Origin: Planococcus maritimus
Lineage (GTDB): Bacteria; Bacillota; Bacilli; Bacillales_A; Planococcaceae
Assembly (NCBI RefSeq): GCF_001592825.1
Contig: NZ_LTZG01000068.1
Span: 1 to 64,000 of the forward strand
Direction of reading: 5' to 3'
DNA length: 64,000 bases
Shown here: piece by piece, positions 19,717 through 33,104 of the stretch
Numbering within the stretch: position 1 is the stretch's first letter
How the letters are laid out: each line of letters begins with the position of its first letter
Notes under the pieces: generated by a model
Told to the model about the DNA's origin: nothing
What the model saw: the letters and a program-made list of their open reading frames with translations, nothing else
The model's database searches: none
Position numbers and translations under genes: made by a program

Positions 19717-19758
19717 GAAAATGAGCTCATATGCGGTCTCGTTTTCTTTTTGTCTTTT
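19717..19758 (+). terminator. terminator-like attenuator in the rpoB leader
   Basis: GAAAATGAG pairs with CTCGTTTTC (9 pairs, one G-T) around a 12-base loop and runs into TTTTTGTCTTTT. It lies between the rpoB promoter and the rpoB start, so readthrough is needed for expression. A GC-rich segment upstream (GCCC...GGGC near 19669-19682) could form an alternative structure. Confidence 0.7.
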
Positions 19759-19824
19759 CGATATCATACACTATTTTACAGATATCGCAAAGTCCTATAA
19801 TCGTTTTATTGAGGGGTGAATAAG

Positions 19825-22800
19825 TTGACAGGTCAACTAGTTCAGTACGGTCAGCATCGTCAACGCAGAAGTTTTTCGAGAATCAGTGAAGTTCTAGATC
19901 TCCCGAATCTGATTGAGATCCAATCGTCATCTTACGAATGGTTCTTAGAAGAGGGGCTACGTGAAATGTTCCGCGACATTTCACCAATCGAAGATTTCAC
20001 AGGAAACCTTTCCTTGGAATTCGTCGACTACAGCTTAGCAGATCCTAAGTACCCGGTGGATGAATCGAAAGAACGGGACGTCACTTACGCTGCACCACTA
20101 CGCGTAAAAGTGCGTCTTCACAACAAAGAAACGGATGAAGTGAAAGAACAAGATGTCTTCATGGGTGATTTCCCATTGATGACAGAAACTGGTACTTTCG
20201 TCATCAACGGCGCAGAACGCGTCATCGTTTCACAATTAGTCCGCTCGCCAAGTGTCTATTTCCATGACAAGACTGACAAAAATGGCAAACGAGGTTTTGG
20301 TGCTACTGTTATTCCAAACCGTGGTGCATGGCTTGAGTATGAAACCGACGCAAAAGATGTCGTCTATGTACGCATCGATCGCACACGTAAATTGCCAGTA
20401 ACGGTTCTATTGCGTGCGCTAGGCTTTGGTTCCGATCAGGAAATCATTGAATTACTCGGAGATAACGAGTATTTGCAGAACACTTTGGAAAAAGATAACA
20501 CCGAAAACACGGAAAAAGCGCTTCTTGAAATTTACGAGCGTCTTCGCCCGGGAGAGCCGCCGACAGTAGAGAGCGCTAAGAGCTTACTTTACTCGCGTTT
20601 CTTCGACCCAAAACGCTATGACTTGGCAAATGTCGGCCGTTACAAGATGAACAAAAAGCTTCATATTAAAAACCGCTTGTTCAATCAGACGATTGCAGAA
20701 ACACTCGTCGATCCTGAAACGGGCGAGATTTTAGTAGAAGCTGGCACTGTTATCGACCGCCGCGTTCTTGACCGCCTGATCCCTAATTTGGAGAACGGCG
20801 TTGGGTTCCATACCGTTTCCCAAGCAGGAGGCGTGCTAGAAGACGACGTCACCCTACAGTCCATTAAAATTTATGCGCCGAATGACGATGAGCAAAAAGA
20901 AATCACCGTCATCAGCAATGCATATATCGAAGATAAAATTAAAAACGTAACACCTGCAGATATCATTTCGTCTATCAGCTATTTCTTCAACTTGCTGCAT
21001 GGCGTCGGCAATACAGATGATATTGACCACTTGGGTAACCGTCGTCTGCGCTCAGTCGGCGAACTTCTGCAGAACCAATTCCGTATCGGTTTGTCCCGTA
21101 TGGAACGTGTGGTACGCGAACGTATGTCGATCAATGATACCCAATCGATCGTACCGCAGCAATTGATCAATATCCGTCCGGTTATTGCATCGATTAAAGA
21201 GTTCTTCGGCAGTTCTCAATTGTCTCAGTTCATGGACCAAACGAATCCGCTTGCAGAGTTGACGCACAAACGCCGTCTATCTGCACTTGGACCCGGTGGT
21301 TTGACGCGTGAGCGCGCTGGCTTTGAAGTCCGTGACGTTCACTACTCCCACTATGGCCGTATGTGCCCGATCGAAACGCCTGAGGGCCCGAACATTGGCT
21401 TGATCAATACGCTTTCGACATTTGCGAAAGTGAATAAATTCGGCTTTATCGAAACACCTTATCGCCGCGTCGACCCGGAGACGAATAAAGTCACCGACCA
21501 AATCGATTACTTAACGGCTGATGAAGAAGATAACTATGTAGTCGCTCAGGCGAATTCCCGTTTGAATGATGACGGCTCGTTTGTAGAAGAAGAAGTCGTT
21601 GCACGCTTCCGCGGTGAAAACACTGTGTATAGCCGTTCGAGCATCGATTACATGGACGTCTCTCCTAAGCAAGTCGTGTCCGTTGCAACTGCATGTATTC
21701 CTTTCCTTGAAAACGATGACTCCAACCGAGCATTGATGGGAGCGAACATGCAGCGTCAAGCTGTGCCTCTATTAAATCCAGAAGCACCGTTTGTCGGAAC
21801 AGGCATGGAGCATTTGGCTGCGCGTGATTCAGGCGCTGCTGTTATTGCTAAGCATGGCGGAATTGTTGAATTCGTTGAAGCGAAAGAGATTCGTGTTCGC
21901 CGCATCGAAAACGTAGAAGGCAATGAAGTCAAAGGCGACGTGGATACGTACCGTCTGCAAAAATTCATTCGTTCTAACCAAGGGACCAGCTACAACCAGC
22001 GTCCGATTGTCAAAGTCGGCGACCGCGTCGAAAAACGCGATATCTTAGCTGATGGACCTTCAATGGAGCGCGGTGAAATGGCGCTTGGCCGTAACGTGCT
22101 TGTCGGCTTCATGACTTGGGATGGCTTTAACTATGAGGATGCGATCATCATGAGTGAGCGCCTTGTTAAAGATGATGTCTATACATCTGTTCATATCGAA
22201 GAATACGAATCAGACTCTCGTGATACAAAGCTCGGGCCTGAAGAAATCACGCGTGATATTCCTAACGTCGGTGAAGATGCATTGCGCAACTTAGACGACC
22301 GCGGCATTATCCGTGTCGGTGCTGAAGTAAAAGACGGTGATATCCTCGTGGGTAAAGTAACGCCAAAAGGGGTTACGGAATTGACTGCAGAAGAACGTCT
22401 GCTTCATGCAATCTTCGGTGAAAAAGCACGTGAAGTACGTGATACGTCCTTGCGTGTGCCTCACGGTGCAGGCGGAATCGTACTTGATGTGAAGATCTTC
22501 AATCGTGAAGACGGAGATGAATTGCCACCGGGTGTTAACCAATTGGTCCGTGCTTATATTGTCCAAAAACGGAAAATCTCCGTTGGGGATAAGATGGCCG
22601 GACGCCATGGTAACAAAGGTGTTATCTCCCGCATTTTGCCTGAAGAAGATATGCCGTTCATGCCTGATGGCACACCAATCGACATCATGTTGAACCCGCT
22701 TGGTGTACCGTCCCGTATGAATATCGGACAGGTACTTGAGCTTCACCTGGGTATGGCTTCCCGTTCTCTAGGCCTTCACATGGCATCATCCGTATTTGAT

Positions 22801-23379
22801 GGCGCTAATGAAGAAGATGTTTGGGAGACGATGGAAGAAGCTGGAATGCCGCGCGACGGTAAAACCATCCTTTATGATGGCCGTTCAGGTGAACCATTTG
22901 ACAACCGTGTTTCTGTCGGAATCATGTATATGATCAAACTGGCACACATGGTTGACGATAAACTCCATGCACGTTCTACTGGCCCTTACTCGCTTGTAAC
23001 GCAACAGCCACTTGGCGGTAAAGCACAGTTTGGCGGTCAGCGTTTCGGGGAGATGGAAGTTTGGGCACTAGAAGCATATGGTGCCGCTCATACACTCCAA
23101 GAAATCTTGACTGTTAAATCGGATGATGTTGTCGGCCGTGTGAAAACGTACGAAGCGATTGTCAAAGGTGAAAGTGTTCCAGAACCGAGCGTTCCGGAAT
23201 CATTCAAAGTATTGATCAAAGAGCTTCAAAGCTTGGGCATGGACGTTAAAATGCTCACAATCGACGACGAAGAAATCGAATTGCGCGATTTGGATGAAGA
23301 AGACGATCTTCAGCCGGCGGATTCGCTGAATATCTTGCCGATTGCGGACGAAGAATCACCAGTAGGCACGATTGAATAA
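19825..23379 (+). CDS. rpoB: RNA polymerase beta subunit
   Basis: RpoB forms one pincer of the polymerase and much of the catalytic cleft. Sequence is nearly colinear with B. subtilis RpoB. The rifampicin pocket ([19 protein letters not shown], then [14 protein letters not shown]) is wild type, predicting rifampicin sensitivity. The [13 protein letters not shown] lysine/histidine active-site segment is present. A TTG start with GAGGGG upstream gives 1184 residues and matches the family start (TGQLVQYG); an in-frame GTG inside the ribosome site was rejected. It lies behind its own promoter and attenuator and is followed by rpoC. Confidence 0.97.
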   Translation: MTGQLVQYGQHRQRRSFSRISEVLDLPNLIEIQSSSYEWFLEEGLREMFRDISPIEDFTGNLSLEFVDYSLADPKYPVDESKERDVTYAAPLRVKVRLHNKETDEVKEQDVFMGDFPLMTETGTFVINGAERVIVSQLVRSPSVYFHDKTDKNGKRGFGATVIPNRGAWLEYETDAKDVVYVRIDRTRKLPVTVLLRALGFGSDQEIIELLGDNEYLQNTLEKDNTENTEKALLEIYERLRPGEPPTVESAKSLLYSRFFDPKRYDLANVGRYKMNKKLHIKNRLFNQTIAETLVDPETGEILVEAGTVIDRRVLDRLIPNLENGVGFHTVSQAGGVLEDDVTLQSIKIYAPNDDEQKEITVISNAYIEDKIKNVTPADIISSISYFFNLLHGVGNTDDIDHLGNRRLRSVGELLQNQFRIGLSRMERVVRERMSINDTQSIVPQQLINIRPVIASIKEFFGSSQLSQFMDQTNPLAELTHKRRLSALGPGGLTRERAGFEVRDVHYSHYGRMCPIETPEGPNIGLINTLSTFAKVNKFGFIETPYRRVDPETNKVTDQIDYLTADEEDNYVVAQANSRLNDDGSFVEEEVVARFRGENTVYSRSSIDYMDVSPKQVVSVATACIPFLENDDSNRALMGANMQRQAVPLLNPEAPFVGTGMEHLAARDSGAAVIAKHGGIVEFVEAKEIRVRRIENVEGNEVKGDVDTYRLQKFIRSNQGTSYNQRPIVKVGDRVEKRDILADGPSMERGEMALGRNVLVGFMTWDGFNYEDAIIMSERLVKDDVYTSVHIEEYESDSRDTKLGPEEITRDIPNVGEDALRNLDDRGIIRVGAEVKDGDILVGKVTPKGVTELTAEERLLHAIFGEKAREVRDTSLRVPHGAGGIVLDVKIFNREDGDELPPGVNQLVRAYIVQKRKISVGDKMAGRHGNKGVISRILPEEDMPFMPDGTPIDIMLNPLGVPSRMNIGQVLELHLGMASRSLGLHMASSVFDGANEEDVWETMEEAGMPRDGKTILYDGRSGEPFDNRVSVGIMYMIKLAHMVDDKLHARSTGPYSLVTQQPLGGKAQFGGQRFGEMEVWALEAYGAAHTLQEILTVKSDDVVGRVKTYEAIVKGESVPEPSVPESFKVLIKELQSLGMDVKMLTIDDEEIELRDLDEEDDLQPADSLNILPIADEESPVGTIE

Positions 23380-23397
23380 AGTATATATAGAAGAAAC

Positions 23398-23420
23398 CGC
23401 CCAGCATTTTGCCGGGCGGA
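23398..23420 (+). other. strong hairpin between rpoB and rpoC
   Basis: CCGCCC-A-GC pairs with GC-C-GGGCGG around a tight loop of four T/A bases. No T-run follows, so it is probably an mRNA processing or stability element rather than a terminator. Confidence 0.6.
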
Positions 23421-23489
23421 AACTTATCGATTCAGCCATAAACGAGGAAGAGCCGTACAGAAACTCGAGACAAAAGGGAGGTAGGCTCC

Positions 23490-26400
23490 TTGATAGATGT
23501 AAATAATTTTGAGTATATGAAAATCGGATTAGCATCACCCGATAAAATTCGCTCATGGTCCTATGGGGAAGTCAAAAAGCCAGAAACAATCAACTACCGT
23601 ACGTTAAAGCCTGAAAAAGATGGTTTGTTCTGTGAACGTATTTTCGGTCCTACTAAAGACTGGGAATGCCATTGCGGAAAATACAAACGCGTCCGTTATA
23701 AAGGTGTCGTCTGTGACCGCTGTGGCGTCGAAGTAACCCGCTCAAAAGTGCGCCGTGAGCGCATGGGCCATATCGAGCTTGCAGCACCGGTTTCCCATAT
23801 TTGGTATTTCAAAGGAATCCCAAGCCGTATGGGCCTTATCTTAGATATGTCCCCGCGTTCTTTGGAAGAAGTGATCTACTTTGCTTCTTACGTAGTCATT
23901 GATCCAGCGGATACGCCGCTCGAGAAAAAACAATTGCTTTCCGAAAAAGAATATCGTGCATATCGCGATAAATTCGGCAAGAAATTCCAAGCAGCGATGG
24001 GTGCTGAAGCAATCAAACGCCTGCTTCAGGAAATCGACTTGGAACGTGAAACAGATGCGTTGAAAGAAGAACTTAAATCTGCTCAAGGCCAGCGCCGTAC
24101 GCGTGCGATCAAACGCCTTGAAGTAGTAGAATCTTTCCGTAACTCTGGAAACAACCCGGATTGGATGATCTTGGATGTACTTCCTGTCATCCCGCCAGAA
24201 TTGCGTCCGATGGTCCAACTTGACGGTGGCCGTTTTGCGACTTCCGACTTGAACGACCTTTACCGCCGTGTCATTAACCGCAACAACCGCCTCAAGCGTT
24301 TGCTTGACCTTGGTGCACCAAGCATCATCGTCCAAAACGAAAAACGCATGCTTCAAGAAGCTGTTGATGCATTGATCGACAACGGTCGTCGCGGCCGTCC
24401 AGTTACAGGTCCTGGTAACCGTCCGTTGAAATCTCTTTCTCATATGTTGAAAGGGAAACAAGGACGTTTCCGTCAAAACTTGCTCGGAAAACGTGTCGAT
24501 TATTCTGGACGTTCTGTAATCGTTGTAGGACCAAACTTGAAGATGTATCAATGCGGATTGCCTAAAGGCATGGCAATTGAACTCTTTAAGCCGTTCGTTA
24601 TGAAAGAATTGGTGGAACGCGGACTCGCGCACAACATCAAGAGCGCGAAACGCAAAATCGAACGTCTCCATTCGGAAGTTTGGGACGTGCTGGAAGATGT
24701 CATCAAGGAGCATCCGGTTCTCTTGAACCGCGCACCGACACTTCACAGACTTGGGATCCAAGCATTTGAACCGACACTTGTTGAAGGTAAGGCTATTCGC
24801 CTTCACCCACTCGTATGTACGGCTTATAACGCCGACTTTGATGGTGACCAAATGGCTGTTCACGTACCGCTGTCGTCTGAAGCGCAAGCGGAAGCTCGTC
24901 TTCTCATGCTCGCAGCACAGAACATCTTGAACCCGAAAGATGGAAAACCGGTCGTTACACCTTCTCAGGATATGGTTCTTGGGAACTACTACCTAACGCT
25001 CGAGCGCAAAGGCGCGACAGGCGAAGGAGCAACGTTCTCTGGACCTGAAGAAGTATTGATTGCTTATCAAACGGGTCACGTTCACTTGCATACGCGTATT
25101 GCGATTCAAGCTGGATCAGTGAGCAACCCAACATTTACGGAAGAACAAAATAAAATGCTTCTTCTGACGACAGTCGGAAAAGTGATTTTCAACGAAATTC
25201 TTCCGAAATCGTTCCCTTATATCAACGAACCAACGGATTACAACCTGCAAGTGGAAACGCCAGCGAAATACTTCGTCCCAACGACGACAGATGTTCGTAA
25301 GCATATTCAGGAATCAGAGCTTGTAACACCGTTTAAGAAGAAAATTCTTGGGGAAATCATCGCAGAAGTGTTCAAGCGTTTCCATATTACGGAAACTTCA
25401 CGGATGCTTGACCGCATGAAGAGCCTTGGATTTAAATATTCTACACAAGCCGGCATCACGGTTGGTGTGGCGGATATCGTCGTTTTGCCTGATAAAGGTG
25501 AAATTCTAGTAGAAGCCCAAAGCAATGTAGATAAAGTGATGAAGCAATTCCGCCGTGGTTTGATCACGGAAGAAGAGCGCTACACACGCGTTATCTCTTA
25601 TTGGAGCACTGCGAAAGATATCATTCAGGAAAAACTGATGGCATCCCTTGATACGCTGAACCCGATTTACATGATGAGTGACTCTGGAGCGCGTGGTAAC
25701 GCGTCCAACTTCACGCAGCTTGCGGGTATGCGCGGACTCATGGCCAACCCGGCCGGCCGCATTATCGAACTTCCAATCAAATCTTCCTTCCGTGAAGGTT
25801 TGACAGTACTCGAATACTTCATCTCGACTCACGGTGCACGTAAAGGTCTTGCCGATACAGCACTGAAAACAGCTGACTCCGGTTACTTGACTCGTCGTCT
25901 CGTGGACGTTGCACAAGATGCAATCGTACGCGAAAATGATTGCGGAACGGACCGTGGCTTGCTTGTAGGAGCGCTTATGGAAGGTACGGAAGTTATCGAA
26001 GAGCTAGAAGAACGGATCGTTGGCCGTCATGCTAAGAAGACGGTACGTCATCCAGAAACAAAAGCAGTGATTGTAGAGAGAGACGCACTCATCACACAAG
26101 ATTTGGCTCGCCTCGTAATCGAAGCCGGCATCAAAGAAGTGACGATCCGCTCTGCCTTCACGTGTAATACTAAACACGGCATTTGCAAAAAGTGCTATGG
26201 TACAAACCTTGCAACAGGCGACGAAGTGGAAGTTGGCGAAGCAGTCGGAATCATCGCTGCCCAGTCTATCGGAGAGCCGGGTACACAGCTTACGATGCGT
26301 ACATTCCACACAGGCGGTGTAGCAGGAGACGATATCACACAAGGTCTGCCGCGTATCCAAGAAATCTTCGAATCCAGAAATCCAAAAGGGCAAGCGGTTA

Positions 26401-27095
26401 TCTCTGAAATCACGGGTACGATTACCGAGGTTGATGAAATTCGCGAAGGCCAGAAGGAAATCACGATTCAAGGCGATGTGGAAACACGCAAATACTTGGC
26501 ACCTTACAATGCCCGTTTGAAAGTTCAAGTAGATGATACAATCCAGCGCGGTGAAGTGCTGACAGACGGTTCTATTGATCCGAAGCAATTGCTTCAGGTT
26601 AAAGAAGTCCAATCTGTTCAATTGTATCTATTGAAAGAAGTTCAAAAAGTTTACCGCATGCAAGGGGTAGAAATCGGCGATAAACACGTTGAAGTTATGG
26701 TCCGTCAAATGTTCCGTAAAGTCCGCGTCATTGAAGCCGGAGATACCGACTTGCTGCCAGGTTCTCTTCTTGATATTCACCAGTTCACAGAAGCAAATGA
26801 AAAAGCAGTGCTTGCTGGCAATATGCCAGCAACTAGCCGACCTGTCATTCTCGGGATCACGAAAGCTTCCCTAGAAACAGAATCGTTCTTGTCTGCTGCG
26901 TCCTTCCAAGAGACGACTCGTGTCCTTACCGATGCGGCGATTAAGGGAAAACGCGATGAGCTTCTCGGATTGAAAGAGAATGTCATTATCGGGAAATTGG
27001 TTCCTGCGGGGACTGGTATGCAACGTTACCGTCAGATCGAAATCGAGCAAAGCGAAAAAGCCCAGCAAGAAGAGATCGTCGGAAGCGAATCATAA
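23490..27095 (+). CDS. rpoC: RNA polymerase beta-prime subunit
   Basis: RpoC carries the catalytic magnesium triad [12 protein letters not shown] (near residue 450), the N-terminal zinc ribbon ([19 protein letters not shown]), the second zinc site ([13 protein letters not shown]) and the trigger loop/bridge helix region ([20 protein letters not shown]). At 1201 residues it is full length and ends in a short acidic tail. The TTG start follows GGGAGGT. A terminator directly follows. In B. subtilis the next gene is the L7Ae-like ybxF; here it is absent. Confidence 0.98.
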   Translation: MIDVNNFEYMKIGLASPDKIRSWSYGEVKKPETINYRTLKPEKDGLFCERIFGPTKDWECHCGKYKRVRYKGVVCDRCGVEVTRSKVRRERMGHIELAAPVSHIWYFKGIPSRMGLILDMSPRSLEEVIYFASYVVIDPADTPLEKKQLLSEKEYRAYRDKFGKKFQAAMGAEAIKRLLQEIDLERETDALKEELKSAQGQRRTRAIKRLEVVESFRNSGNNPDWMILDVLPVIPPELRPMVQLDGGRFATSDLNDLYRRVINRNNRLKRLLDLGAPSIIVQNEKRMLQEAVDALIDNGRRGRPVTGPGNRPLKSLSHMLKGKQGRFRQNLLGKRVDYSGRSVIVVGPNLKMYQCGLPKGMAIELFKPFVMKELVERGLAHNIKSAKRKIERLHSEVWDVLEDVIKEHPVLLNRAPTLHRLGIQAFEPTLVEGKAIRLHPLVCTAYNADFDGDQMAVHVPLSSEAQAEARLLMLAAQNILNPKDGKPVVTPSQDMVLGNYYLTLERKGATGEGATFSGPEEVLIAYQTGHVHLHTRIAIQAGSVSNPTFTEEQNKMLLLTTVGKVIFNEILPKSFPYINEPTDYNLQVETPAKYFVPTTTDVRKHIQESELVTPFKKKILGEIIAEVFKRFHITETSRMLDRMKSLGFKYSTQAGITVGVADIVVLPDKGEILVEAQSNVDKVMKQFRRGLITEEERYTRVISYWSTAKDIIQEKLMASLDTLNPIYMMSDSGARGNASNFTQLAGMRGLMANPAGRIIELPIKSSFREGLTVLEYFISTHGARKGLADTALKTADSGYLTRRLVDVAQDAIVRENDCGTDRGLLVGALMEGTEVIEELEERIVGRHAKKTVRHPETKAVIVERDALITQDLARLVIEAGIKEVTIRSAFTCNTKHGICKKCYGTNLATGDEVEVGEAVGIIAAQSIGEPGTQLTMRTFHTGGVAGDDITQGLPRIQEIFESRNPKGQAVISEITGTITEVDEIREGQKEITIQGDVETRKYLAPYNARLKVQVDDTIQRGEVLTDGSIDPKQLLQVKEVQSVQLYLLKEVQKVYRMQGVEIGDKHVEVMVRQMFRKVRVIEAGDTDLLPGSLLDIHQFTEANEKAVLAGNMPATSRPVILGITKASLETESFLSAASFQETTRVLTDAAIKGKRDELLGLKENVIIGKLVPAGTGMQRYRQIEIEQSEKAQQEEIVGSES

Positions 27096-27110
27096 GCTAG
27101 TAAAACTATT

Positions 27111-27144
27111 CCTAGAGAGCAATGCGCTCTCTGGGATTTTTTTT
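27111..27144 (+). terminator. terminator of rpoB-rpoC
   Basis: CCTAGAGAGC pairs with GCTCTCTGGG (10 pairs) around a five-base loop, followed by eight T. Confidence 0.93.
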
Positions 27145-27153
27145 GATTTTTGG

Positions 27154-27183
27154 TTGACAGTAACGCATAGTGAATGATAGTAT
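27154..27183 (+). promoter_or_regulatory. promoter of the str operon (rpsL-rpsG-fusA)
   Basis: A perfect TTGACA is followed at 16-18 bases by GATAGT/TAGTAT, then TATATT. It starts about 10 bases after the rpoC terminator and drives a leader of about 210 bases. Confidence 0.7.
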
Positions 27184-27303
27184 ATTAAGGGTTGATGATT
27201 ATCGATCTTTGCATGTCAGGAACATGATCGTCAGGTACGAAGCAAAAACAGTAAAAGCGTTCAGCTTTGCTGGATGTAGCCGCCATGGCATTACTGGATA
27301 CCG

Positions 27304-27337
27304 GTTTTTGTGTGAAATCACAAAGACTTTGTTTTTT
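27304..27337 (+). terminator. attenuator-like hairpin in the rpsL leader
   Basis: GTTTTTGTG pairs with CACAAAGAC (one G-T) around a six-base loop, followed by TTTGTTTTTT. It sits 60 bases before rpsL. The remainder of the 210-base leader holds no gene that I can support. Confidence 0.6.
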
Positions 27338-27399
27338 ACCCAAAAATGAACCACCTGGATATGTGGTATTAGAACACCTTTTGAGAGGAGGAAAAATCG

Positions 27400-27819
27400 A
27401 TGCCTACAATTAACCAATTGGTTAACAAGCCTCGTAAACCAAAAAGCACTAAATCAGACTCACCAGCGTTGAACAAGGGGTATAACAGCTTCAAGAAAGC
27501 ACAGACTAACTTGAGCGCTCCACAAAAACGCGGCGTCTGCACACGTGTTGGAACGATGACACCGAAAAAACCAAACTCCGCATTGCGTAAATATGCGCGT
27601 GTACGTTTGACAAACCAAATTGAGGTCAATGCATACATCGGCGGCGAAGGTCACAACCTTCAAGAGCACAGTGTTGTTCTTATCCGCGGAGGTCGCGTAA
27701 AAGACCTTCCGGGTGTACGTTACCACGTTGTACGCGGAGCACTTGATACTGCTGGAGTAAACGGCCGTATGCAAGGACGCTCTAAATACGGAACAAAACG
27801 CCCTAAAGCTAAAAAATAA
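27400..27819 (+). CDS. rpsL: 30S ribosomal protein S12
   Basis: S12 lies at the decoding centre. The loops that carry streptomycin-resistance mutations are wild type here ([11 protein letters not shown] and [13 protein letters not shown]), predicting sensitivity. At 139 residues it has the normal Gram-positive length. The first gene of the str operon, it follows a long leader with an attenuator-like hairpin and a GAGAGGAGG ribosome site. Confidence 0.98.
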   Translation: MPTINQLVNKPRKPKSTKSDSPALNKGYNSFKKAQTNLSAPQKRGVCTRVGTMTPKKPNSALRKYARVRLTNQIEVNAYIGGEGHNLQEHSVVLIRGGRVKDLPGVRYHVVRGALDTAGVNGRMQGRSKYGTKRPKAKK

Positions 27820-27833
27820 CAACAATGAATTAA

Positions 27834-28334
<501 letters not shown>

Positions 28335-28384
28335 ATTCTTGCGAAACTTAAAATCTTATTTCGAGACGGAAGGAGAAAGACCAT

Positions 28385-30463
28385 ATGCCTAGAGAGTTCT
28401 CCTTAGACCATACACGTAATATCGGAATCATGGCTCACATCGATGCCGGTAAAACGACTACTACGGAGCGTATTTTGTATTACACAGGCCGTATCCACAA
28501 AATCGGCGAAACGCACGAAGGTGCTTCACAAATGGACTGGATGGAGCAGGAGCAAGAGCGTGGAATCACGATCACATCTGCTGCGACAACAGCTTCATGG
28601 GAAGGCCACCGTGTTAACATCATCGATACTCCAGGACACGTAGACTTTACAGTTGAAGTTGAACGTTCACTGCGCGTACTTGATGGTGCTGTAACGGTTC
28701 TTGATGCCCAATCAGGCGTTGAGCCGCAAACAGAAACAGTATGGCGTCAAGCGACAACATACGGAGTACCGCGTCTTGTATTCATCAACAAAATGGATAA
28801 AATCGGCGCAGACTTCTTGTATTCAGTAGGCACTCTTCACGATCGCCTGCAAGCTAACGCACACCCAATTCAATTGCCAATCGGCGCAGAAGACGAGTTC
28901 TCAGGGATCATTGACCTTGTAAACATGAACGCGCGCTTCTATGCGAACGATTTGGGAACTGAAATCACTGAAGGCGAAATTCCTGAAGAGTACAAGGAGC
29001 TTGCTGACGAGTGGCACACGAAACTACTCGAAGGCGTTGCTGAGCTTGATGAAGACTTGATGGAAAAATACCTTGGTGGCGAAGAAATTACTGTCGATGA
29101 ACTTAAAGCTGCAATCCGTAAAGGAACGCTTGACGTTGAGTTCTATCCAGTAGTTTGCGGAACTGCTTTCAAAAACAAAGGGGTTCAATTGATGCTTGAT
29201 GCAGTAATTGATTACCTCCCATCACCACTAGATGTACCGCCAATGACAGCACTTCGTCCGGATTCAGACGAAGAAGTATTGCGTAAAGCATCTGAAGACG
29301 AGCCTTTCTCTGCTCTGGCATTTAAAGTAATGACAGACCCATATGTAGGGAAATTGACGTTCTTCCGTGTTTACTCTGGTACGTTGAAATCTGGTTCGTA
29401 CGTACAAAACTCTTCAAAAGGCAAGCGTGAGCGCGTAGGACGTATCCTGCAAATGCACGCTAACTCCCGCGAAGAAATCGCTGAAGTATATTGCGGGGAT
29501 ATCGCTGCTGCGATCGGCCTAAAAGATACTTCTACAGGCGATACATTGTGCGACGAAAAAGATCAAGTAATCCTTGAGCGCATGGTCTTCCCGGAACCGG
29601 TTATCTCACTTTCAGTAGAGCCGAAATCCAAAGCGGACCAAGACAAGATGGGCCAAGCCCTTGCGAAATTGCAAGAAGAAGACCCAACTTTCCGTGCGCA
29701 CACAGACCAGGAAACTGGTCAAACAATCATCGCGGGTATGGGTGAGCTTCACCTTGATATCCTAGTTGACCGTATGAGACGCGAATTCAACGTTGACGCA
29801 AACGTCGGAGCTCCTCAGGTATCTTACCGTGAGACATTCCGCCAGTCTGCGAAAGTTGAAGGGAAGTTCGTACGTCAATCCGGTGGTCGCGGTCAGTTCG
29901 GACACGTTTGGATCGAGTTCTCTCCAAACGAAGAAGGCGCTGGCTTTGAGTTCGAAAATGGAATTGTCGGTGGTGTTGTTCCACGTGAATACATCCCAGC
30001 AGTTGAAGCGGGTCTTCGTGACTCACTTGATAACGGTGTAGTTGCCGGTTATCCATTGGTCGACATTAAAGCACGTTTGTTCGACGGATCTTACCACGAT
30101 GTTGACTCCAACGAGATGGCATTTAAAGTAGCTGCTTCTATGGCACTGAAAAACGCTGTATCGAAAGTTAACCCGGTAATCCTTGAGCCGATCATGAAAG
30201 TTGAAGTTGTAATCCCTGAGGAATACCTCGGTGATATCATGGGTGACGTTACGTCACGCCGTGGACGCGTAGAAGGTATGGACGCTCGCGGAAACGCACA
30301 AGTTGTCCGTGCAATGGTTCCACTTTCTGAAATGTTCGGTTACGCAACAAACTTGCGTTCAAACACGCAAGGACGCGGTGTGTTCTCGATGCACTTTGAC
30401 CACTACGAAGAAGTGCCGAAATCTATCGCTGAAGACATTATCAAAAAAAATAAAGGCCAATAA
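28385..30463 (+). CDS. fusA: elongation factor G
   Basis: EF-G is the translocase GTPase. The G-domain motifs are all present: [15 protein letters not shown] (P-loop, residues 17-31), [20 protein letters not shown] and NKMDKIGAD. Domain IV, which reaches the decoding site, includes [13 protein letters not shown]. At 692 residues it is full length with no change that I recognise as fusidic-acid resistance. AAGGAGA precedes the ATG. Confidence 0.98.
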   Translation: MPREFSLDHTRNIGIMAHIDAGKTTTTERILYYTGRIHKIGETHEGASQMDWMEQEQERGITITSAATTASWEGHRVNIIDTPGHVDFTVEVERSLRVLDGAVTVLDAQSGVEPQTETVWRQATTYGVPRLVFINKMDKIGADFLYSVGTLHDRLQANAHPIQLPIGAEDEFSGIIDLVNMNARFYANDLGTEITEGEIPEEYKELADEWHTKLLEGVAELDEDLMEKYLGGEEITVDELKAAIRKGTLDVEFYPVVCGTAFKNKGVQLMLDAVIDYLPSPLDVPPMTALRPDSDEEVLRKASEDEPFSALAFKVMTDPYVGKLTFFRVYSGTLKSGSYVQNSSKGKRERVGRILQMHANSREEIAEVYCGDIAAAIGLKDTSTGDTLCDEKDQVILERMVFPEPVISLSVEPKSKADQDKMGQALAKLQEEDPTFRAHTDQETGQTIIAGMGELHLDILVDRMRREFNVDANVGAPQVSYRETFRQSAKVEGKFVRQSGGRGQFGHVWIEFSPNEEGAGFEFENGIVGGVVPREYIPAVEAGLRDSLDNGVVAGYPLVDIKARLFDGSYHDVDSNEMAFKVAASMALKNAVSKVNPVILEPIMKVEVVIPEEYLGDIMGDVTSRRGRVEGMDARGNAQVVRAMVPLSEMFGYATNLRSNTQGRGVFSMHFDHYEEVPKSIAEDIIKKNKGQ

Positions 30464-30492
30464 TTGAATTTTGGCCTTTAATCAAGTATAAA
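30464..30492 (+). promoter_or_regulatory. possible separate promoter of tuf
   Basis: TTGAAT and TATAAA are separated by 17 bases, immediately after the fusA stop. The -35 region is part of a hairpin (AAAGGCCA...TGGCCTTT) that could also reduce readthrough from fusA. A second hairpin (GCTCAA...TTGAGC, 30503-30532) lies in the resulting leader. Confidence 0.5.
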
Positions 30493-30578
30493 TAGTTTGT
30501 ATGCTCAAACTGCTGTTTTCGGCAGCTTGAGCCATCAAACTACTACTATTAACTTACATTCTGAGGAGGATTTTTCTA

Positions 30579-31766
<1,188 letters not shown>

Positions 31767-31781
31767 TTCGCTATTGCCGAA

Positions 31782-31816
31782 ATCCCCTAACTCGTAATGA
31801 GTTAGGGGATTTTTTT
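31782..31816 (+). terminator. terminator of tuf
   Basis: TCCCCTAACTC pairs perfectly with GAGTTAGGGGA (11 pairs, five-base loop), followed by TTTTTTT. It insulates the translation genes from the amino-acid cluster downstream. Confidence 0.96.
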
Positions 31817-32068
31817 GCGTTCATTTCCAAATGAAGAGTGAACATTTCGTGACATCAGAACTGTGGAGATCTCACTTTGTTGCTACCGGAATTCTGCTAC
31901 ATAGACAGGAAACGGGAGAAAGTTGTTTATTTTCATACGCAATATATCGCATTCCTATAAAATATTCAAACTTTTTTAAAAACATTTCAAACCGCGCGGT
32001 GACAACAATGTAAACGGATACAAAAGATTTCAATCTTTAGAATTAGTAGAAAAATCGCATTTTGTTTG
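31817..32068 (+). other. AT-rich intergenic region before ilvE
   Basis: No supported gene. A 60-codon open frame here has no ribosome site and no recognisable sequence. The only regular feature is a perfect 10-base palindrome ACCGCGCGGT (31991-32000), 70 bases before the ilvE -35 box, in otherwise AT-rich DNA. There is no T-box motif in this stretch. Confidence 0.6.
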
Positions 32069-32097
32069 TTGACACCCTGTAGAATAGGCGATATGAT
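32069..32097 (+). promoter_or_regulatory. sigma-A promoter of ilvE
   Basis: A perfect TTGACA and TATGAT are separated by 17 bases. The leader is short (about 65 bases) and has no terminator, unlike the downstream ilvB leader. Confidence 0.85.
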
Positions 32098-32170
32098 AGC
32101 AACAATTTAACAGAGCAAAGCATTCGGAACGCAAATCCCCTAAAAAATTTCGGAGAAAGAAGTGGACATC

Positions 32171-33073
32171 ATGACTGAACAAGTAATCTATATGAATGGT
32201 GAATTTGTAAAAAAAGAAGATGCCAAGATTTCAGTTTATGATCATGGCTTTCTATATGGCGATGGAGTCTTCGAAGGCATTCGTTCTTACAACGGAAATG
32301 TCTTTAGGTTAGAAGAGCATCTAGAACGCCTTTACGATTCGGCTAAATCAGTGATGCTTGAAATTCCGCACACTTTCGACGAAATGACTCAGTTGGTCGT
32401 AGAAACGCTCCGGCAGAATAAATTGAAGGATGCGTATATCCGCTTAGTCGTCTCACGCGGAGTCGGGAATTTAGGGCTTGACCCATTCAGCTGTGCAGAG
32501 CCGAACGTCATCGTCATCGCAGAGCCGCTTTCTTTATTCCCGAAAGCTTTGTACGACAGCGGCATTGAAATCGTCTCGGTCGCTTCAAGAAGAAGCCGCT
32601 CAGACGTCCTTAGCCCGAAAGTCAAATCGCTGAACTATATGAACAACATCCTGGTGAAGATCGAAGCAAGCCTTGCTGGTGTCTCTGAAGCACTCATGCT
32701 GAACGATCAGGGCTATGTAGCTGAAGGATCGGCCGACAACATCTTCATCGTCCGCAAAAACAAATTGCTGACGCCTCCCGGTTATGTAGGGGCGCTCGAA
32801 GGCATTACCCGCAACGCCATCATGGAAGTGGCGGCGGAAAAGGGCTACCAAATGGAAGAGGGCGTCTTCACAAGGCACGATGTTTATGTGGCAGATGAAG
32901 TATTCCTGACAGGGACAGCAGCAGAAGTCATTGCTGTCATCAAAGTGGACGGGCGCGTAATTGGTGACGGAAAACCAGGGCCAGTCACTAACGACCTTCT
33001 CGAAGCATTCCGTGAGCTGGTCCAGCAAGACGGCGTTAAAGTGTATAACGAAGAACATCTAAACGTAGTATAA
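32171..33073 (+). CDS. ilvE: branched-chain amino acid aminotransferase (class IV)
   Basis: IlvE transfers the amino group between glutamate and the keto acids of Leu, Ile and Val, the last step of all three pathways. It is a fold-type IV PLP enzyme. The start MTEQVIYMNGEFV, the YDHGFLYGDGVFEGIRSY substrate-site segment, the PLP lysine in KVKSLNYMNN (about Lys152) and the EGSADNIFIV class-IV signature are clear. At 300 residues it is normal. A GTG nine bases upstream is better spaced to GGAG, so a three-residue longer form is possible. It lies upstream of the T-box and has its own promoter. Confidence 0.93.
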   Translation: MTEQVIYMNGEFVKKEDAKISVYDHGFLYGDGVFEGIRSYNGNVFRLEEHLERLYDSAKSVMLEIPHTFDEMTQLVVETLRQNKLKDAYIRLVVSRGVGNLGLDPFSCAEPNVIVIAEPLSLFPKALYDSGIEIVSVASRRSRSDVLSPKVKSLNYMNNILVKIEASLAGVSEALMLNDQGYVAEGSADNIFIVRKNKLLTPPGYVGALEGITRNAIMEVAAEKGYQMEEGVFTRHDVYVADEVFLTGTAAEVIAVIKVDGRVIGDGKPGPVTNDLLEAFRELVQQDGVKVYNEEHLNVV

Positions 33074-33104
33074 GTTCATATGATCAATTCAATGACGAGG
33101 TTAA

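Noticed and set aside
23841-24887. 348-codon open frame antisense to rpoC
   Set aside because: It lies wholly within rpoC in the opposite direction; its composition (rich in Phe, Arg, Val, His) is the expected shadow of a highly biased coding sequence.
31831-32013. 60-codon open frame between tuf and ilvE
   Set aside because: No ribosome site, no recognisable domain, unremarkable composition, and it directly follows a terminator.
32145-32159. CodY-like box over the ilvE ribosome site
   Set aside because: Only about 10 of 15 positions match the CodY consensus; in AT-rich leaders this is expected by chance.
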